Shown here piece by piece: positions 45,947 through 54,585 of a stretch of 64,000 bases of DNA. Position 1 is the first letter of the stretch. Each line of letters opens with the position of its first letter. The position numbers and the translations under genes are program-made. Under the pieces are notes generated by a model that had not been told where the DNA came from, searched no databases, and saw nothing but the letters and a program-made list of their open reading frames with translations. Source of the stretch: JALSHZ01 sp964614535 (GTDB lineage: Bacteria > Pseudomonadota > Gammaproteobacteria > UWMA-0217); contig CAZTOZ010000050.1 of assembly GCA_964614535.1 (NCBI GenBank), forward strand, positions 1 to 64,000, given 5' to 3'.

Positions 45947-46368
45947 TGTTACGTACTCCTCAAGCTGTTCGTAAGCTCTTGCGGCAGCCGCCGATCCGCG
46001 GACGGATCCCTCTTCACTTCCCACATGAAGAGTCCGCAGATGCACTTTCCCTGACGACCGGTTTCTTGATTGAAAAAAGAGGCGCCCCCCGCAGCCTTCA
46101 CTGGCGCGGGCGGTGACCTAACATCCTGGATCGTAATGTAGCAGGTTAGAAGGGTTTTGCAATGTTTATTGAAAAGATATTGCGATAACCGACTGAAAAC
46201 ACAGGAGCATTGTTAATTGAGGTAAAACGACCCTGTTCCAGCGACCACAGACCGGCGGGGATGCTCCACCAGAACCGGCGATACCGCTTGTCCTACACCC
46301 ACGGCAGACACCGGTCCTTGCCACCGCCACCCCGCGGTCGGACACTGAGAACGACACGACGAACAGGG
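45947..46368. other. 422-bp non-coding region with a structured leader for the giant gene
   Basis: No gene was found. On the minus strand, ahead of the start at 45946, are inverted repeats GATCCG/CGGATC and CTCTTCA/TGAAGAG, and further upstream a GC-rich stem (about 46081-46112) followed by TCTTTTTT, which looks like an intrinsic terminator or attenuator inside a leader of roughly 170-200 nt. The AT-rich segment at 46130-46225 (TTGCAATGTTTATTG...) probably holds promoters for this gene and for the CBS gene. Confidence 0.4.
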
Positions 46369-46788
46369 ATGGCAAATATGACCAAGCTGGCAGAGATCAT
46401 GACTCGACACGTCATCAGCGTGGAGATGGACGACGAAATCAGCCTGCTGGAGACGCTGCGGGAAACCCACGGCTTCAAACACTTCCCCGTGGTGGACGAG
46501 GAAGGCGGACTGGTCGGCATCGTCTCCGACCGGGACATCTGCGATCAGCTCTCACCATTCGTTCACACACCCGCCGAGACGCGACGGGACGCGGCGCTGC
46601 TGCACCGCCGTGCCCACCAGATCATGAGCCGGAACCCGATCACCGCCAGCGCCGATGACGAGGTGGACTACGCCGCGCGGCTGATGCTGTTCAATGGCGT
46701 GTCGGCCATTCCGGTGACCGAGGAGGGGAGCAGGCTCGTCGGCATCGTCACCTGGGAGGATCTGCTCTGCCATTACACCCGGCGCTGA
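46369..46788 (+). CDS. Two-CBS-domain protein
   Basis: This 139-residue protein is little more than a CBS pair: IMTRHVISVEMDDEISL...FPVVDEEGGLVGIVSDRDI and IMSRNPITASADDEVDYA...IPVTEEGSRLVGIVTWEDLL. CBS pairs bind adenosine nucleotides and act as energy or redox sensors, often regulating partner enzymes or channels. No partner domain is attached and the neighbours give no hint. Starts at 46369 and 46378 are both possible; the much longer frame from 46210 has no conserved sequence. Confidence 0.82.
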   Translation: MANMTKLAEIMTRHVISVEMDDEISLLETLRETHGFKHFPVVDEEGGLVGIVSDRDICDQLSPFVHTPAETRRDAALLHRRAHQIMSRNPITASADDEVDYAARLMLFNGVSAIPVTEEGSRLVGIVTWEDLLCHYTRR

Positions 46789-46803
46789 CGCTTCCCTGGC
46801 GGC

Positions 46804-48993
46804 TCAGAGCACGTCGAGATTGGCATAGGCCAACACCAGCCATTTGTTACCGGCCTCCTGGAACGACACCTCCACCCGCGCCGAACTGCCCTCCCCTTCG
46901 TAGCTGGTGACGATCCCCTCGCCGAACTTTCCATGCCGCACCCGGGCACCGAGACGGATGGGCCACGCATCAGCGGCGCCGGCCACCGCACTACCGCTAC
47001 GGCGCCCACCCTGCCGGTACATCTGCCGCGGATGGCGAGGTGCCGTGGTCACCCGCACCTCCTCCACCAGGTCGTCGGGCAGTTCACCAAGAAATTGCGA
47101 CGGCAGATTGTAGCGGTCGGTGCCGAACATGCGGCGTCGTTCGGCACAGGTCAGTACCAGCTGCTGCCGGGCCCGGGTGATGCCGACATAGCAGAGACGA
47201 CGCTCCTCCTCCAGCCGACCCGGCTCCTCCAGCGACATCTGATGCGGGAAGAGGCCTTCCTCCATGCCGCAGAGAAAAACCAGCGGGAACTCCAGCCCCT
47301 TGGCCGAATGCAGCGTCATCATCTGCACACAGTCTTCCCAAGCGGCGCCCTGACCTTCTCCCGACTCCAGCACCGCGTGGGCGAGGAAGGCATCGAGCGG
47401 GGACATCTCGCCGTGTTCGTCCTCGCTGTAGACGAATCCCCGCGCGGCATTGACCAATTCGGCCAGGTTCTCGACTCGCGACTGCCCCTGCTCGCCCTTG
47501 TCCTTCTTGAAGTGCTCGATCAGCCCCGAATATTCGATCACCTGCTCGACCCGCTCGTGCAACGCCAGTTCGGAGGTCGCGGCGGCCATCTCATCGATCA
47601 GCTGCAGAAAGCGCCGCACAGCCGTCGCGGCCCGCCCGGGCAAGCCGCCGTTGTCGGCCAGCAACCGGGCGGTGGCAAAGAGGCTGGCCTCCTGACGGCG
47701 CGCCTCCTCCCGGATCCGCGCCACCGTCTTCTCGCCAATCCCGCGGGCTGGCTGATTGACGACGCGCTCGAAGCTGGCGTCATCGTCCCGATTCACCGTC
47801 AACCGCAGATAGGCCAGCGCATCCTTGATCTCGGCGCGCTCGAAGAACCGCAGGCCGCCATAGACCCGATACGGTATCTGCTGACCGATGAACACCTCTT
47901 CGAACACCCGCGACTGGGCATTGGAGCGATACAGCACCGCCACCTCCGAGCGCCGGTTGCCTTGGGCCACCCAGTCGGCAATCCGCTGGGCCACGTAGCG
48001 TGCCTCCTCGTATTCGTCTCGCGCCGTGAACAGCTGGATCGGGTCACCGTCCCCCCCATCGGTCCAGAGGTTCTTTCCCAGCCGCCCCTGGTTGTTGGCG
48101 ATCAGGGCATTGGCCGCCGCCAGAATATTGCCGGTGGAGCGGTAGTTCTGCTCCAGGCGGACCACCTCCGTCCCCGGGAAATCACTGGCGAACTGCTGGA
48201 TGTGCTCGATGCGCGCGCCACGCCAACCATAGATCGACTGGTCGTCATCCCCGACGGCGAAGACCGGAAGGCGGTCCCCGGCCAACAGCCGCAGCCAGGC
48301 ATACTGCAAGGCGTTGGTGTCCTGGAACTCATCGACGAGAATATGGGTGAAGCGCTGGCGGTAGTGATCGAGCAGGCGCGGGTTGTCCCGCAGCAGCTCC
48401 AGCGACCGCAGCAGCAGCTCGGCGAAATCCACCAGACCGGCGCGACGGCAAGCTTCGTCGTAGGCGCTGTAGATACGGATCATCTGCCGCTCGAACGGAT
48501 CGCCCTTGTCCTCCATGCTGGCGGGACGAATGCCCTCGTCCTTGCGCGAATTGATGAACCAGACCGCCTGCTTCGGCGGCCATTTGGCCTCATCCAGTTC
48601 CAACCCGCGAATCACCCGCTTGACCAGCCGCAGCTGATCGTCGCTGTCGATGATCTGGAAGCTGCGCGGCAGGCCCGCCTCGCTCCAATGGAGGCGCAAC
48701 AGGCGGTGGGCGATGCCATGGAAGGTGCCCACCCACATGCCGGACGCCGGAATCTCCAGCAGCGACTCGATCCGCCCGCGCATCTCGGCGGCCGCCTTGT
48801 TGGTGAAGGTGACCGCCAGCACCGAAAACGGCGAGACGTGCTCGACGGTGATCAGCCAGGCGATGCGGTGCACCAGCACCCGGGTCTTGCCGCTGCCGGC
48901 ACCGGCCAGCACCAGCACGGGAATGGCGGGTTTGCAGACGGCTTCACGCTGCTGCGCATTGAGGGGATCGAGAATCGGTGTGATGTCGGTCAT
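46804..48993 (-). CDS. uvrD: DNA helicase II UvrD
   Basis: UvrD is the 3'-5' SF1A helicase of nucleotide excision and mismatch repair. The 729 residues begin DITPILDPLNAQQREAV, with Walker A AGAGSGKTR, VDEFQDTN, GDDDQSIYGWRGA, LEQNYRST, YRVYGGLRFFERAEIKDALAYLR, LHSAKGLEFP, and a C-terminal Tudor-like RNA polymerase-binding domain (GARVRHGKFGEGIVTSYEG). This separates it from Rep. I start at 48993; a Met at 49044 is in a run of less conserved residues. Confidence 0.96.
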   Translation of the reverse strand: MTDITPILDPLNAQQREAVCKPAIPVLVLAGAGSGKTRVLVHRIAWLITVEHVSPFSVLAVTFTNKAAAEMRGRIESLLEIPASGMWVGTFHGIAHRLLRLHWSEAGLPRSFQIIDSDDQLRLVKRVIRGLELDEAKWPPKQAVWFINSRKDEGIRPASMEDKGDPFERQMIRIYSAYDEACRRAGLVDFAELLLRSLELLRDNPRLLDHYRQRFTHILVDEFQDTNALQYAWLRLLAGDRLPVFAVGDDDQSIYGWRGARIEHIQQFASDFPGTEVVRLEQNYRSTGNILAAANALIANNQGRLGKNLWTDGGDGDPIQLFTARDEYEEARYVAQRIADWVAQGNRRSEVAVLYRSNAQSRVFEEVFIGQQIPYRVYGGLRFFERAEIKDALAYLRLTVNRDDDASFERVVNQPARGIGEKTVARIREEARRQEASLFATARLLADNGGLPGRAATAVRRFLQLIDEMAAATSELALHERVEQVIEYSGLIEHFKKDKGEQGQSRVENLAELVNAARGFVYSEDEHGEMSPLDAFLAHAVLESGEGQGAAWEDCVQMMTLHSAKGLEFPLVFLCGMEEGLFPHQMSLEEPGRLEEERRLCYVGITRARQQLVLTCAERRRMFGTDRYNLPSQFLGELPDDLVEEVRVTTAPRHPRQMYRQGGRRSGSAVAGAADAWPIRLGARVRHGKFGEGIVTSYEGEGSSARVEVSFQEAGNKWLVLAYANLDVL

Positions 48994-49266
48994 CGGCGTA
49001 GTGTACCAGCGATGGCCGGTCATCGGCGCGACCATGCCAGTCATCGGGCGCCTATACGGTCAGTTGAACCTGATCCCTGATCACAGAGACCGCCTCTGCC
49101 ATAGTCGGCGCCACACAGGACGTGCCACCCGCTCGTATGACAACAAGATCATCGGATGGGGTGGCGCGGCGGTTCGTCACCTTCGCCGCCTCCCTCACCG
49201 AGGAGGGCAGGGACCACCTCCCCAGCGTCCTGCCGGGTCGATAACAAAAACAACAAACGGGCCTCC

Positions 49267-49893
49267 ATGTCATTCCAACGGATCTTCTGGCTGCTTGCCG
49301 CCATCTCCCTCGCCTTTCCGGCCTTCGCCGCCGACTGTCCCGCGCCCGATCGTCGGCTGAAGACAGGTATCGTCAAGATCGTCGGCAAAGGGGCCGTCGG
49401 CAGCGGCGTCGTCATCGCGCCAGGCATGGTGCTGACGGCGGCCCATGTTCTCGAGGGCATGGCGGAGGTGGACGTCGCCATCGGTCGCAAACGTCGCGAC
49501 GCCCGCATCGTCAGTCGCAACCACCGGATCGACCTGGCGCTGCTCGCCGTCGACACCACCGGCACCACCCCGCTACCGCTGCGGCGCAGCCCCCTCGACG
49601 AGAAGGCGCCCGTCTGGGCTGTCGGCTATGCCTTCGGCAAACGACTGAAAACGGGACAGGGACGATTCCGGACCGAGGCCAACCGGCTGCTCTACACCTC
49701 GGCACCGGTCGATTTCGGCCAGTCCGGCGGGGGGCTGCTCAGCTGCGAGAACGGGCGGCTGGTATTGACGGGGATCATCCGCGCCTTCGGTGCCGAAAAG
49801 CGCGGAGGCAAATTGGTCAGACGCAACGATATTTCGGTTGCCACCCGCACCAGCGACACCCGCTCTTTCGTCAACGCCCACCAGACGTATTGA
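49267..49893 (+). CDS. Small secreted trypsin-like serine protease
   Basis: This 208-residue protein has a Sec signal (cleaved after FAFAA near residue 22) and a chymotrypsin-fold domain with the triad His60 (LTAAHVLE), Asp89 (NHRIDLALL) and Ser153 (DFGQSGGGLL). There is no PDZ domain, so it is not DegP/DegS. The substrate is unknown. It lies next to the LRR/OmpA protein, separated by a shared terminator, so a link to processing of that protein is only a thought. Start fixed at 49267 by the signal peptide. Confidence 0.85.
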   Translation: MSFQRIFWLLAAISLAFPAFAADCPAPDRRLKTGIVKIVGKGAVGSGVVIAPGMVLTAAHVLEGMAEVDVAIGRKRRDARIVSRNHRIDLALLAVDTTGTTPLPLRRSPLDEKAPVWAVGYAFGKRLKTGQGRFRTEANRLLYTSAPVDFGQSGGGLLSCENGRLVLTGIIRAFGAEKRGGKLVRRNDISVATRTSDTRSFVNAHQTY

Positions 49894-49896
49894 GCA

Positions 49897-49937
49897 GGCA
49901 CAAAAAAGGCGGAGCCAAGCTCCGCCTTTTTTGTGCC
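49897..49937. terminator. Bidirectional terminator, protease and LRR/OmpA genes
   Basis: A perfect 18-bp stem (GGCACAAAAAAGGCGGAG and its complement) with a five-base loop gives T runs on both strands between two convergent genes. Confidence 0.92.
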
Positions 49938-49950
49938 GGTGGCCAAGCCG

Positions 49951-52797
49951 TTAACGGGCGGACAAGACCTTGAACTCCACCCGGCGGTTCAGCGCGCGAC
50001 CCTGCTCCGTTGCGTTGGATGCAATCGGCTTGGTCTCGCCAAAGCCGATCGGAATCAGGCGCCGGGCCGAAATGCCCTGGCGGACCAGATAGTCGATGAC
50101 GCTCTGCGCCCGTGCCTTCGACAGCCAGAGGTTGTAACTGGACGAGCCCTTGCTATCGGTATGCGCCTCCACCTGAACCTTCACATTGGGGTAGTTCTTC
50201 AGCTCCGCGGCCACCTCGTCGAGGATCGCCCTCGCCCGCGGCGTCAGCCGTGAGGAGTTGTATTCGAAGTTCACCCCCTTGAGCACACCCTGGAACTTGG
50301 CGCAGCCGACTTCGTCGACCTGGGCGCCGGCCGGCGTGTTGGGGCAGGCATCGCGAATGTCGTTGACGCCATCACCGTCGGTGTCCGGAATCTTGAACTC
50401 CACTTTCACGCTCGGCGGCGCAACATTGACCGGCGCTGGCGCCGGCGGCACGACGACCGGCTCGGGCGCCGGCGCCGGAATCACGATCGGCGGCTCCCCG
50501 CCCATGCGCTTGATGACATTGATCGAGGCCATCTGCGCGTCCTTGGCGTAGTACTCGTACTCGCCACGCACCACGAAGCCATTGCCGAATTCATATTCCA
50601 GGCCGACCCCGCCGGAGAGGGTCGTATCATCGATATCGATGGCCCTGAGGTTCTTGTCGTCGTCGGTTTCGATGGCCGAGACGCCGACCTTGAGGATCGG
50701 ATTGAGACCGACACGGTAGTCGAACACATTGTAGACGGCGAAGATGGAGCCGACCTTGTAGTCGATCTCGCCACTGTTGTCGCCACTCAATGTCGCCTTG
50801 CCCAGTACACCGACCATCGCCTCGATGGCGAGGTGGTCGGTCGCTTCGTAGCCGAACAGAAACTTGTAACCGGCGTCGTTGTCATCACTCACCCTCGTGC
50901 CGCTGTCTCTCGGCTCGGGGTCGAGTGTGGTCAGGCCGGCGCCGAGCCCCAGATAGATACGGCCGCCACGCTCGGGTTTTGCCTGGGTCACCTTGAAATC
51001 GATCTTCTCATCCCTGAGACCACCCTTTTTTTCCGTGGTGGCCTCTTTCGCCGTGGCGTTGGATTTGGCTTTCGCCTTTTCCAACTCCTGGCGGGCGGCG
51101 TCCTTTGCCGCCTTTTCCGCCGCATCGACGTCGGCCGCGCCGGCCATGCCGCTGGCCACCAGCAACGGAGCGACCGCCGCTGCCGTCGCAATCAGGCGGC
51201 GCCTTCTTCTGAAAGCGCCGAGCAGCCCGGCCAACGCAATCCCGATGCCAGCCGAACCGGAGCCGATCGAGGTATCGACCCGGGTCTCGGTATCCTCCAG
51301 CACGGCCACCTTGTCGTTCTTGTTGTCGAGATAGTCCGGTATGCCATCGCCGTCCGAATCCTTGTCGATGTCGGCGCCACCATTGGTTTCGTCGAAGGTG
51401 GAGATGCCGTCCCCGTCATCGTCGGTATCGAGATAGTCCGGGGTCCCGTCCCCATCGGTGTCCTTGGTCAGATTGGTGCCATTGTCGACCTCGGTCGCAG
51501 TCGGCACGCCATCGTTGTCGTCGTCGGCGTCGAGGTGATCCGGTGTCTTGTCACCATCCGAATCCTTGAACTCGGCGCTTTGGGCCGGATCCTCGGGGAG
51601 AATCACTTCCATCCGCGTCGGCACCTCGTCGTTGTCGTCATCGGGGTCGAGCGCGTCGATCTTGGCGTCCTTGTCGGTGTTGACCGGAAAATCGGGATTC
51701 AATACCTCGCGCTCGTCGAAGATGCCGTCGCCGTCGGAATCGGGATTGTTCGGATCGGTACCGATCTTCTTCTCATCGACATTCAGGATGCCGTCGAGGT
51801 CGGAGTCGTCGCTGTCGGTGATGCCGGCGGCGATATCACCGGTCAACCCATCACTTTCGACTTCGTTGCGATTGTCTTCATGGGGGTTGGTGAACGAGTG
51901 GACGACAAAATAGTAACGCTTGCCGGGCTCGAGCCCATCGACCTCCACCTTGGTGTTGGCCTTGCCGTCGATCTGACCCTTGGCCGCATCGACCCCGGTG
52001 CCACTGATGCTCTTGTGCCAGGTGAAGGGCCCGTCGAACTTGTCGGAGATGTAGACGCGATACCCCCCCTCCTTGGTGAACGCGACCTGATCCCACGCCA
52101 GCGTCAGCGAGGTACGGGTACGCGCGGTCACCCTCAGGCCCTTGGCATCGAGTGTCTGCGTCTCGACGAAGTTGCTGCCGTGCTTCTGCTCCAGCGACGT
52201 GCCGGTACCGGCGGGTGCATTCTTCGCCACGTGGAGGGCATTGTAGTCCAAGTCGATGCTGGCCAACGACGTCATGTCGGCGAGCTGGGAGGGGATATCG
52301 CCCTGAATCATGTTGGCATCGAGCGAAAGACGTTCGAGCGACGCCAGTTTGGTGATCTGCGCCGGTATCGTTCCGCCGATGCGGTTGTCGTCGAAGTTGA
52401 GCGTGGTGACGCAACCCAGATCACCGATCTCGGCCGGGATGCTGCCGGAGAGCTTGTTGGCGTTGAGGTCGACGGCGATGACCTTGCCGTCCGCATTGCA
52501 TTCGACCCCGAACCAGTCGCAGTGGTTTGGACCTGTCTTCCAACGCAGGGCGACATCGTTGTCGGCCGGCCCTCCTTTCTTCCAGCCCTCCCCGCCCAGG
52601 CTGTCGTACAACGCGATCAGCGCCGTCTTGTCGTCCGGACAAGCATCGACCGGCGCGGCGGCGGGCTGCCCTCCGCCGGTCGAGCCGGCATCCGCCTGGC
52701 CATCACTGCTGCCGGCATCTTCCGCCGCCGTGACCTGCCCCATCAGCACGAGCTGGCTCGAAAAGAGCAATGCCGAAATCTGTACCCACTTCTTCAT
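49951..52797 (-). CDS. LRR/FnIII surface protein fused through an internal CTERM-like signal to an OmpA protein
   Basis: The 948-residue product has in order: signal peptide (about 1-25); plant-type LRR region (about 55-190: CDWFGVECNADGKVIAVDLN, LSGSIPAEIGDL, GTIPAQI, GDIPSQL); a fibronectin III domain (about 215-310, GLEPGKRYYFVVHS); Asp-rich calcium-type repeats (about 320-505); GSGSAGIGIALAGLLGAF then RRRRR (512-534); a second hydrophobic segment ending in AGA (535-554); a charged Ala/Lys/Glu stretch; an OmpA-type barrel (IYLGLGAGLTTLD to NVIKRMGG); a Pro-rich linker; one Asp-rich repeat (DTDGDGVND); and an OmpA domain (VEAHTDSKG). No Met is at the junction. Start at 52797 (MKKW). An extended -10 (TGCTAGATT) lies about 40 bp upstream. 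Confidence 0.82.
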   Translation of the reverse strand: MKKWVQISALLFSSQLVLMGQVTAAEDAGSSDGQADAGSTGGGQPAAAPVDACPDDKTALIALYDSLGGEGWKKGGPADNDVALRWKTGPNHCDWFGVECNADGKVIAVDLNANKLSGSIPAEIGDLGCVTTLNFDDNRIGGTIPAQITKLASLERLSLDANMIQGDIPSQLADMTSLASIDLDYNALHVAKNAPAGTGTSLEQKHGSNFVETQTLDAKGLRVTARTRTSLTLAWDQVAFTKEGGYRVYISDKFDGPFTWHKSISGTGVDAAKGQIDGKANTKVEVDGLEPGKRYYFVVHSFTNPHEDNRNEVESDGLTGDIAAGITDSDDSDLDGILNVDEKKIGTDPNNPDSDGDGIFDEREVLNPDFPVNTDKDAKIDALDPDDDNDEVPTRMEVILPEDPAQSAEFKDSDGDKTPDHLDADDDNDGVPTATEVDNGTNLTKDTDGDGTPDYLDTDDDGDGISTFDETNGGADIDKDSDGDGIPDYLDNKNDKVAVLEDTETRVDTSIGSGSAGIGIALAGLLGAFRRRRRLIATAAAVAPLLVASGMAGAADVDAAEKAAKDAARQELEKAKAKSNATAKEATTEKKGGLRDEKIDFKVTQAKPERGGRIYLGLGAGLTTLDPEPRDSGTRVSDDNDAGYKFLFGYEATDHLAIEAMVGVLGKATLSGDNSGEIDYKVGSIFAVYNVFDYRVGLNPILKVGVSAIETDDDKNLRAIDIDDTTLSGGVGLEYEFGNGFVVRGEYEYYAKDAQMASINVIKRMGGEPPIVIPAPAPEPVVVPPAPAPVNVAPPSVKVEFKIPDTDGDGVNDIRDACPNTPAGAQVDEVGCAKFQGVLKGVNFEYNSSRLTPRARAILDEVAAELKNYPNVKVQVEAHTDSKGSSSYNLWLSKARAQSVIDYLVRQGISARRLIPIGFGETKPIASNATEQGRALNRRVEFKVLSAR

Positions 52798-52833
52798 GAC
52801 GATATACCCCAAAAACCACGTTCAGATACGCGT

Positions 52834-52842
52834 AATCTAGCA
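52834..52842 (-). promoter_or_regulatory. Candidate extended -10 for the LRR/OmpA gene
   Basis: On the minus strand this reads TGCTAGATT, an extended -10 pattern, about 40 bp ahead of the start codon at 52797. No good -35 box is visible, as is usual for extended -10 promoters. Confidence 0.3.
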
Positions 52843-52971
52843 CAGATTCTTTGACGCAAAACAGGGATATAGCTCGGAGATGTTAGCGGCCATCGAAAAT
52901 AAACAGACAACCCACTGATTTCACTTGATTATTAGAATTCTCTTATTTTCTGGCAACGACAAAAAGAGCGG

Positions 52972-53000
52972 GCTGACCCGCCACAGGTTGCGGGTCAGCA
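52972..53000 (-). terminator. Intrinsic terminator after cysQ
   Basis: GCTGACCCGC...GCGGGTCAGC is a 10-bp stem, followed on the minus strand by CCGCTCTTTTT. It lies 26 bp after the cysQ stop. Confidence 0.8.
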
Positions 53001-53025
53001 GCGTCAAAACGCAAGATGTTGTGGA

Positions 53026-53829
53026 TCAGAGATATTTGGACCAATCCGTCCAGGTCTTGCCGAAAACGAAGAACCAGGGATTGAGCAGATCGTCCTTGGT
53101 ATTGTAGGCAAGAGGCTGCATATCGGTGGTCGTCACATGCCCGCCAGCCTGTTCGACAACGGCCTGGGCGGCTGCCGTGTCCCACTCCGACGTCAGGCCG
53201 ATACGGGGGTAGAGGTCAGCCTTGCCCTCGGCCACGATGCAAAACTTCAGCGAGCTCCCCATCGGCGCCTCCCGATGCGGGCCGAGCCGTTGCAGAAACG
53301 CTTCCAGATCATCGTTGCGATGGGATTTCGAGCTGGAAAGCGTGAGATCGTTCGGGTCCAGCTCTCGACAGGCAATCGGCTCCACCTCGCCACCGGCAGT
53401 TTCACGCCAGGCACCCTCCCCTTGCGCCGCGTAGTACATCCGATCGAGTGCGGGCGCATAGACCACGCCCAGAACCGGTCGATGATCATGGATCAGCGCG
53501 ATGTTGACGGTGAACTCGTCGTTGCGCCTGACGAACTCCTTGGTCCCGTCCAATGGATCGACGAGCCAGTAGGTCCGCCACTTGGCTCGCTCGGAGAAGG
53601 GAATCTGCTTCGACTCCTCGGAAAGAATCGGCCACTGCGATATCGCAGCCAACCGCTCGACGATGAGGTGGTGCGACGCCATGTCCGCCGCCGTCAGCGG
53701 AGAGTCGTCCGCCTTGTGCTCGACGGCGAAATCGGAATCGTAGATCTTCATGATGGCGGCGCCAGCCTCGCGCGCGACGTCTCGCACCCGACGCATCAGC
53801 CGGCCCAGGTCAGTCGATAATTCAGTCAT
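53026..53829 (-). CDS. cysQ: 3'(2'),5'-bisphosphate nucleotidase CysQ
   Basis: CysQ removes the 3'-phosphate from PAP, a by-product of sulfate assimilation and acyl-carrier charging. The 267 residues hold the inositol-phosphatase family metal motifs ILSEESKQ, WLVDPLDGTKEF and SEWDTAAAQAVVEQAG. Length is a little above E. coli CysQ (246). It lies 31 bp after nudE on the same strand, the common nudE-cysQ pairing. I start at 53829; an open frame runs further upstream into nudE but has no support. Confidence 0.93.
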   Translation of the reverse strand: MTELSTDLGRLMRRVRDVAREAGAAIMKIYDSDFAVEHKADDSPLTAADMASHHLIVERLAAISQWPILSEESKQIPFSERAKWRTYWLVDPLDGTKEFVRRNDEFTVNIALIHDHRPVLGVVYAPALDRMYYAAQGEGAWRETAGGEVEPIACRELDPNDLTLSSSKSHRNDDLEAFLQRLGPHREAPMGSSLKFCIVAEGKADLYPRIGLTSEWDTAAAQAVVEQAGGHVTTTDMQPLAYNTKDDLLNPWFFVFGKTWTDWSKYL

Positions 53830-53860
53830 GATGGTTTCCGTGATGTAGCATTGCCTTGCC

Positions 53861-54412
53861 TCAGCCCCGGCGGGACAGGTACTCCCGCACCATATAGAGC
53901 GCGGCAATGGTACGCCCTTCCGAACATCCCTCGTCGTGGCAGAGCTCATAAATTCGACCGATGGGCCATGGCACCACCACCAGCGGCTCGGGCTCATCGC
54001 CCTCGGCCTGCTCCGGGCGCAACGCCTCGGCCAGCACCAGCGAAGTCCGGTGTCGCATATAACCGGGCGCCAGCGCGATATCGCTGATATGGGTGAGACG
54101 GTCCGCGGCGTACCCCGTCTCCTCGGCCAACTCCCGATTTGCCGCCTGCAGCGGCGTCTCCCCCGCCTCCATCCGTCCCTTTGGCAGCACCAGCTCATAC
54201 CGCTCGGTACCCACCGAATACTCTTCCACCAACAACACCGTCTCGGGATCCGGCATGGCGGCGACGATCACCGCGCCATGGCCCTGCGACGGAGCAAGCC
54301 GCTCATAGCAGGCCTCGACGCCGTTGGCGAAACGCAGATCCACCTGCTCGATCGAAAACAGCCGGGATCGTGCCACCTCGGTTCGACCGATGATTTCTGG
54401 CTTTTTTCGCAT
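53861..54412 (-). CDS. nudE: NudE-type ADP compounds hydrolase (Nudix)
   Basis: This 183-residue Nudix hydrolase acts on ADP-ribose, NADH and Ap3A-like compounds. It has a complete Nudix box, GRMEAGETPLQAANRELAEE followed by TGY, after LPK. The N-terminus (RSRLFSIEQVDLRFANGVEACYERL) and the location before cysQ match NudE. Confidence 0.9.
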   Translation of the reverse strand: MRKKPEIIGRTEVARSRLFSIEQVDLRFANGVEACYERLAPSQGHGAVIVAAMPDPETVLLVEEYSVGTERYELVLPKGRMEAGETPLQAANRELAEETGYAADRLTHISDIALAPGYMRHRTSLVLAEALRPEQAEGDEPEPLVVVPWPIGRIYELCHDEGCSEGRTIAALYMVREYLSRRG

Positions 54413-54532
54413 TCGCGCATCATAACGCAGAAAACCATCGGCTCGCGCTTCGCCACCACGCCCTTTGCAGCCACCACCGGTTCATACCCCGGACGGAGCT
54501 TCTCGCCACAACGGCGTACGGCCAAAACACAC

Positions 54533-54559
54533 AAAAAAAAGGGGCGCCATGGGCGCCCC
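54533..54559 (-). terminator. Intrinsic terminator after amtB
   Basis: GGGGCGCC-ATG-GGCGCCCC is followed on the minus strand by eight T; it closes the torF-glnK-amtB operon. Confidence 0.92.
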
Positions 54560-54585
54560 AACTGCGATGATTCGCTGAAAGATGG

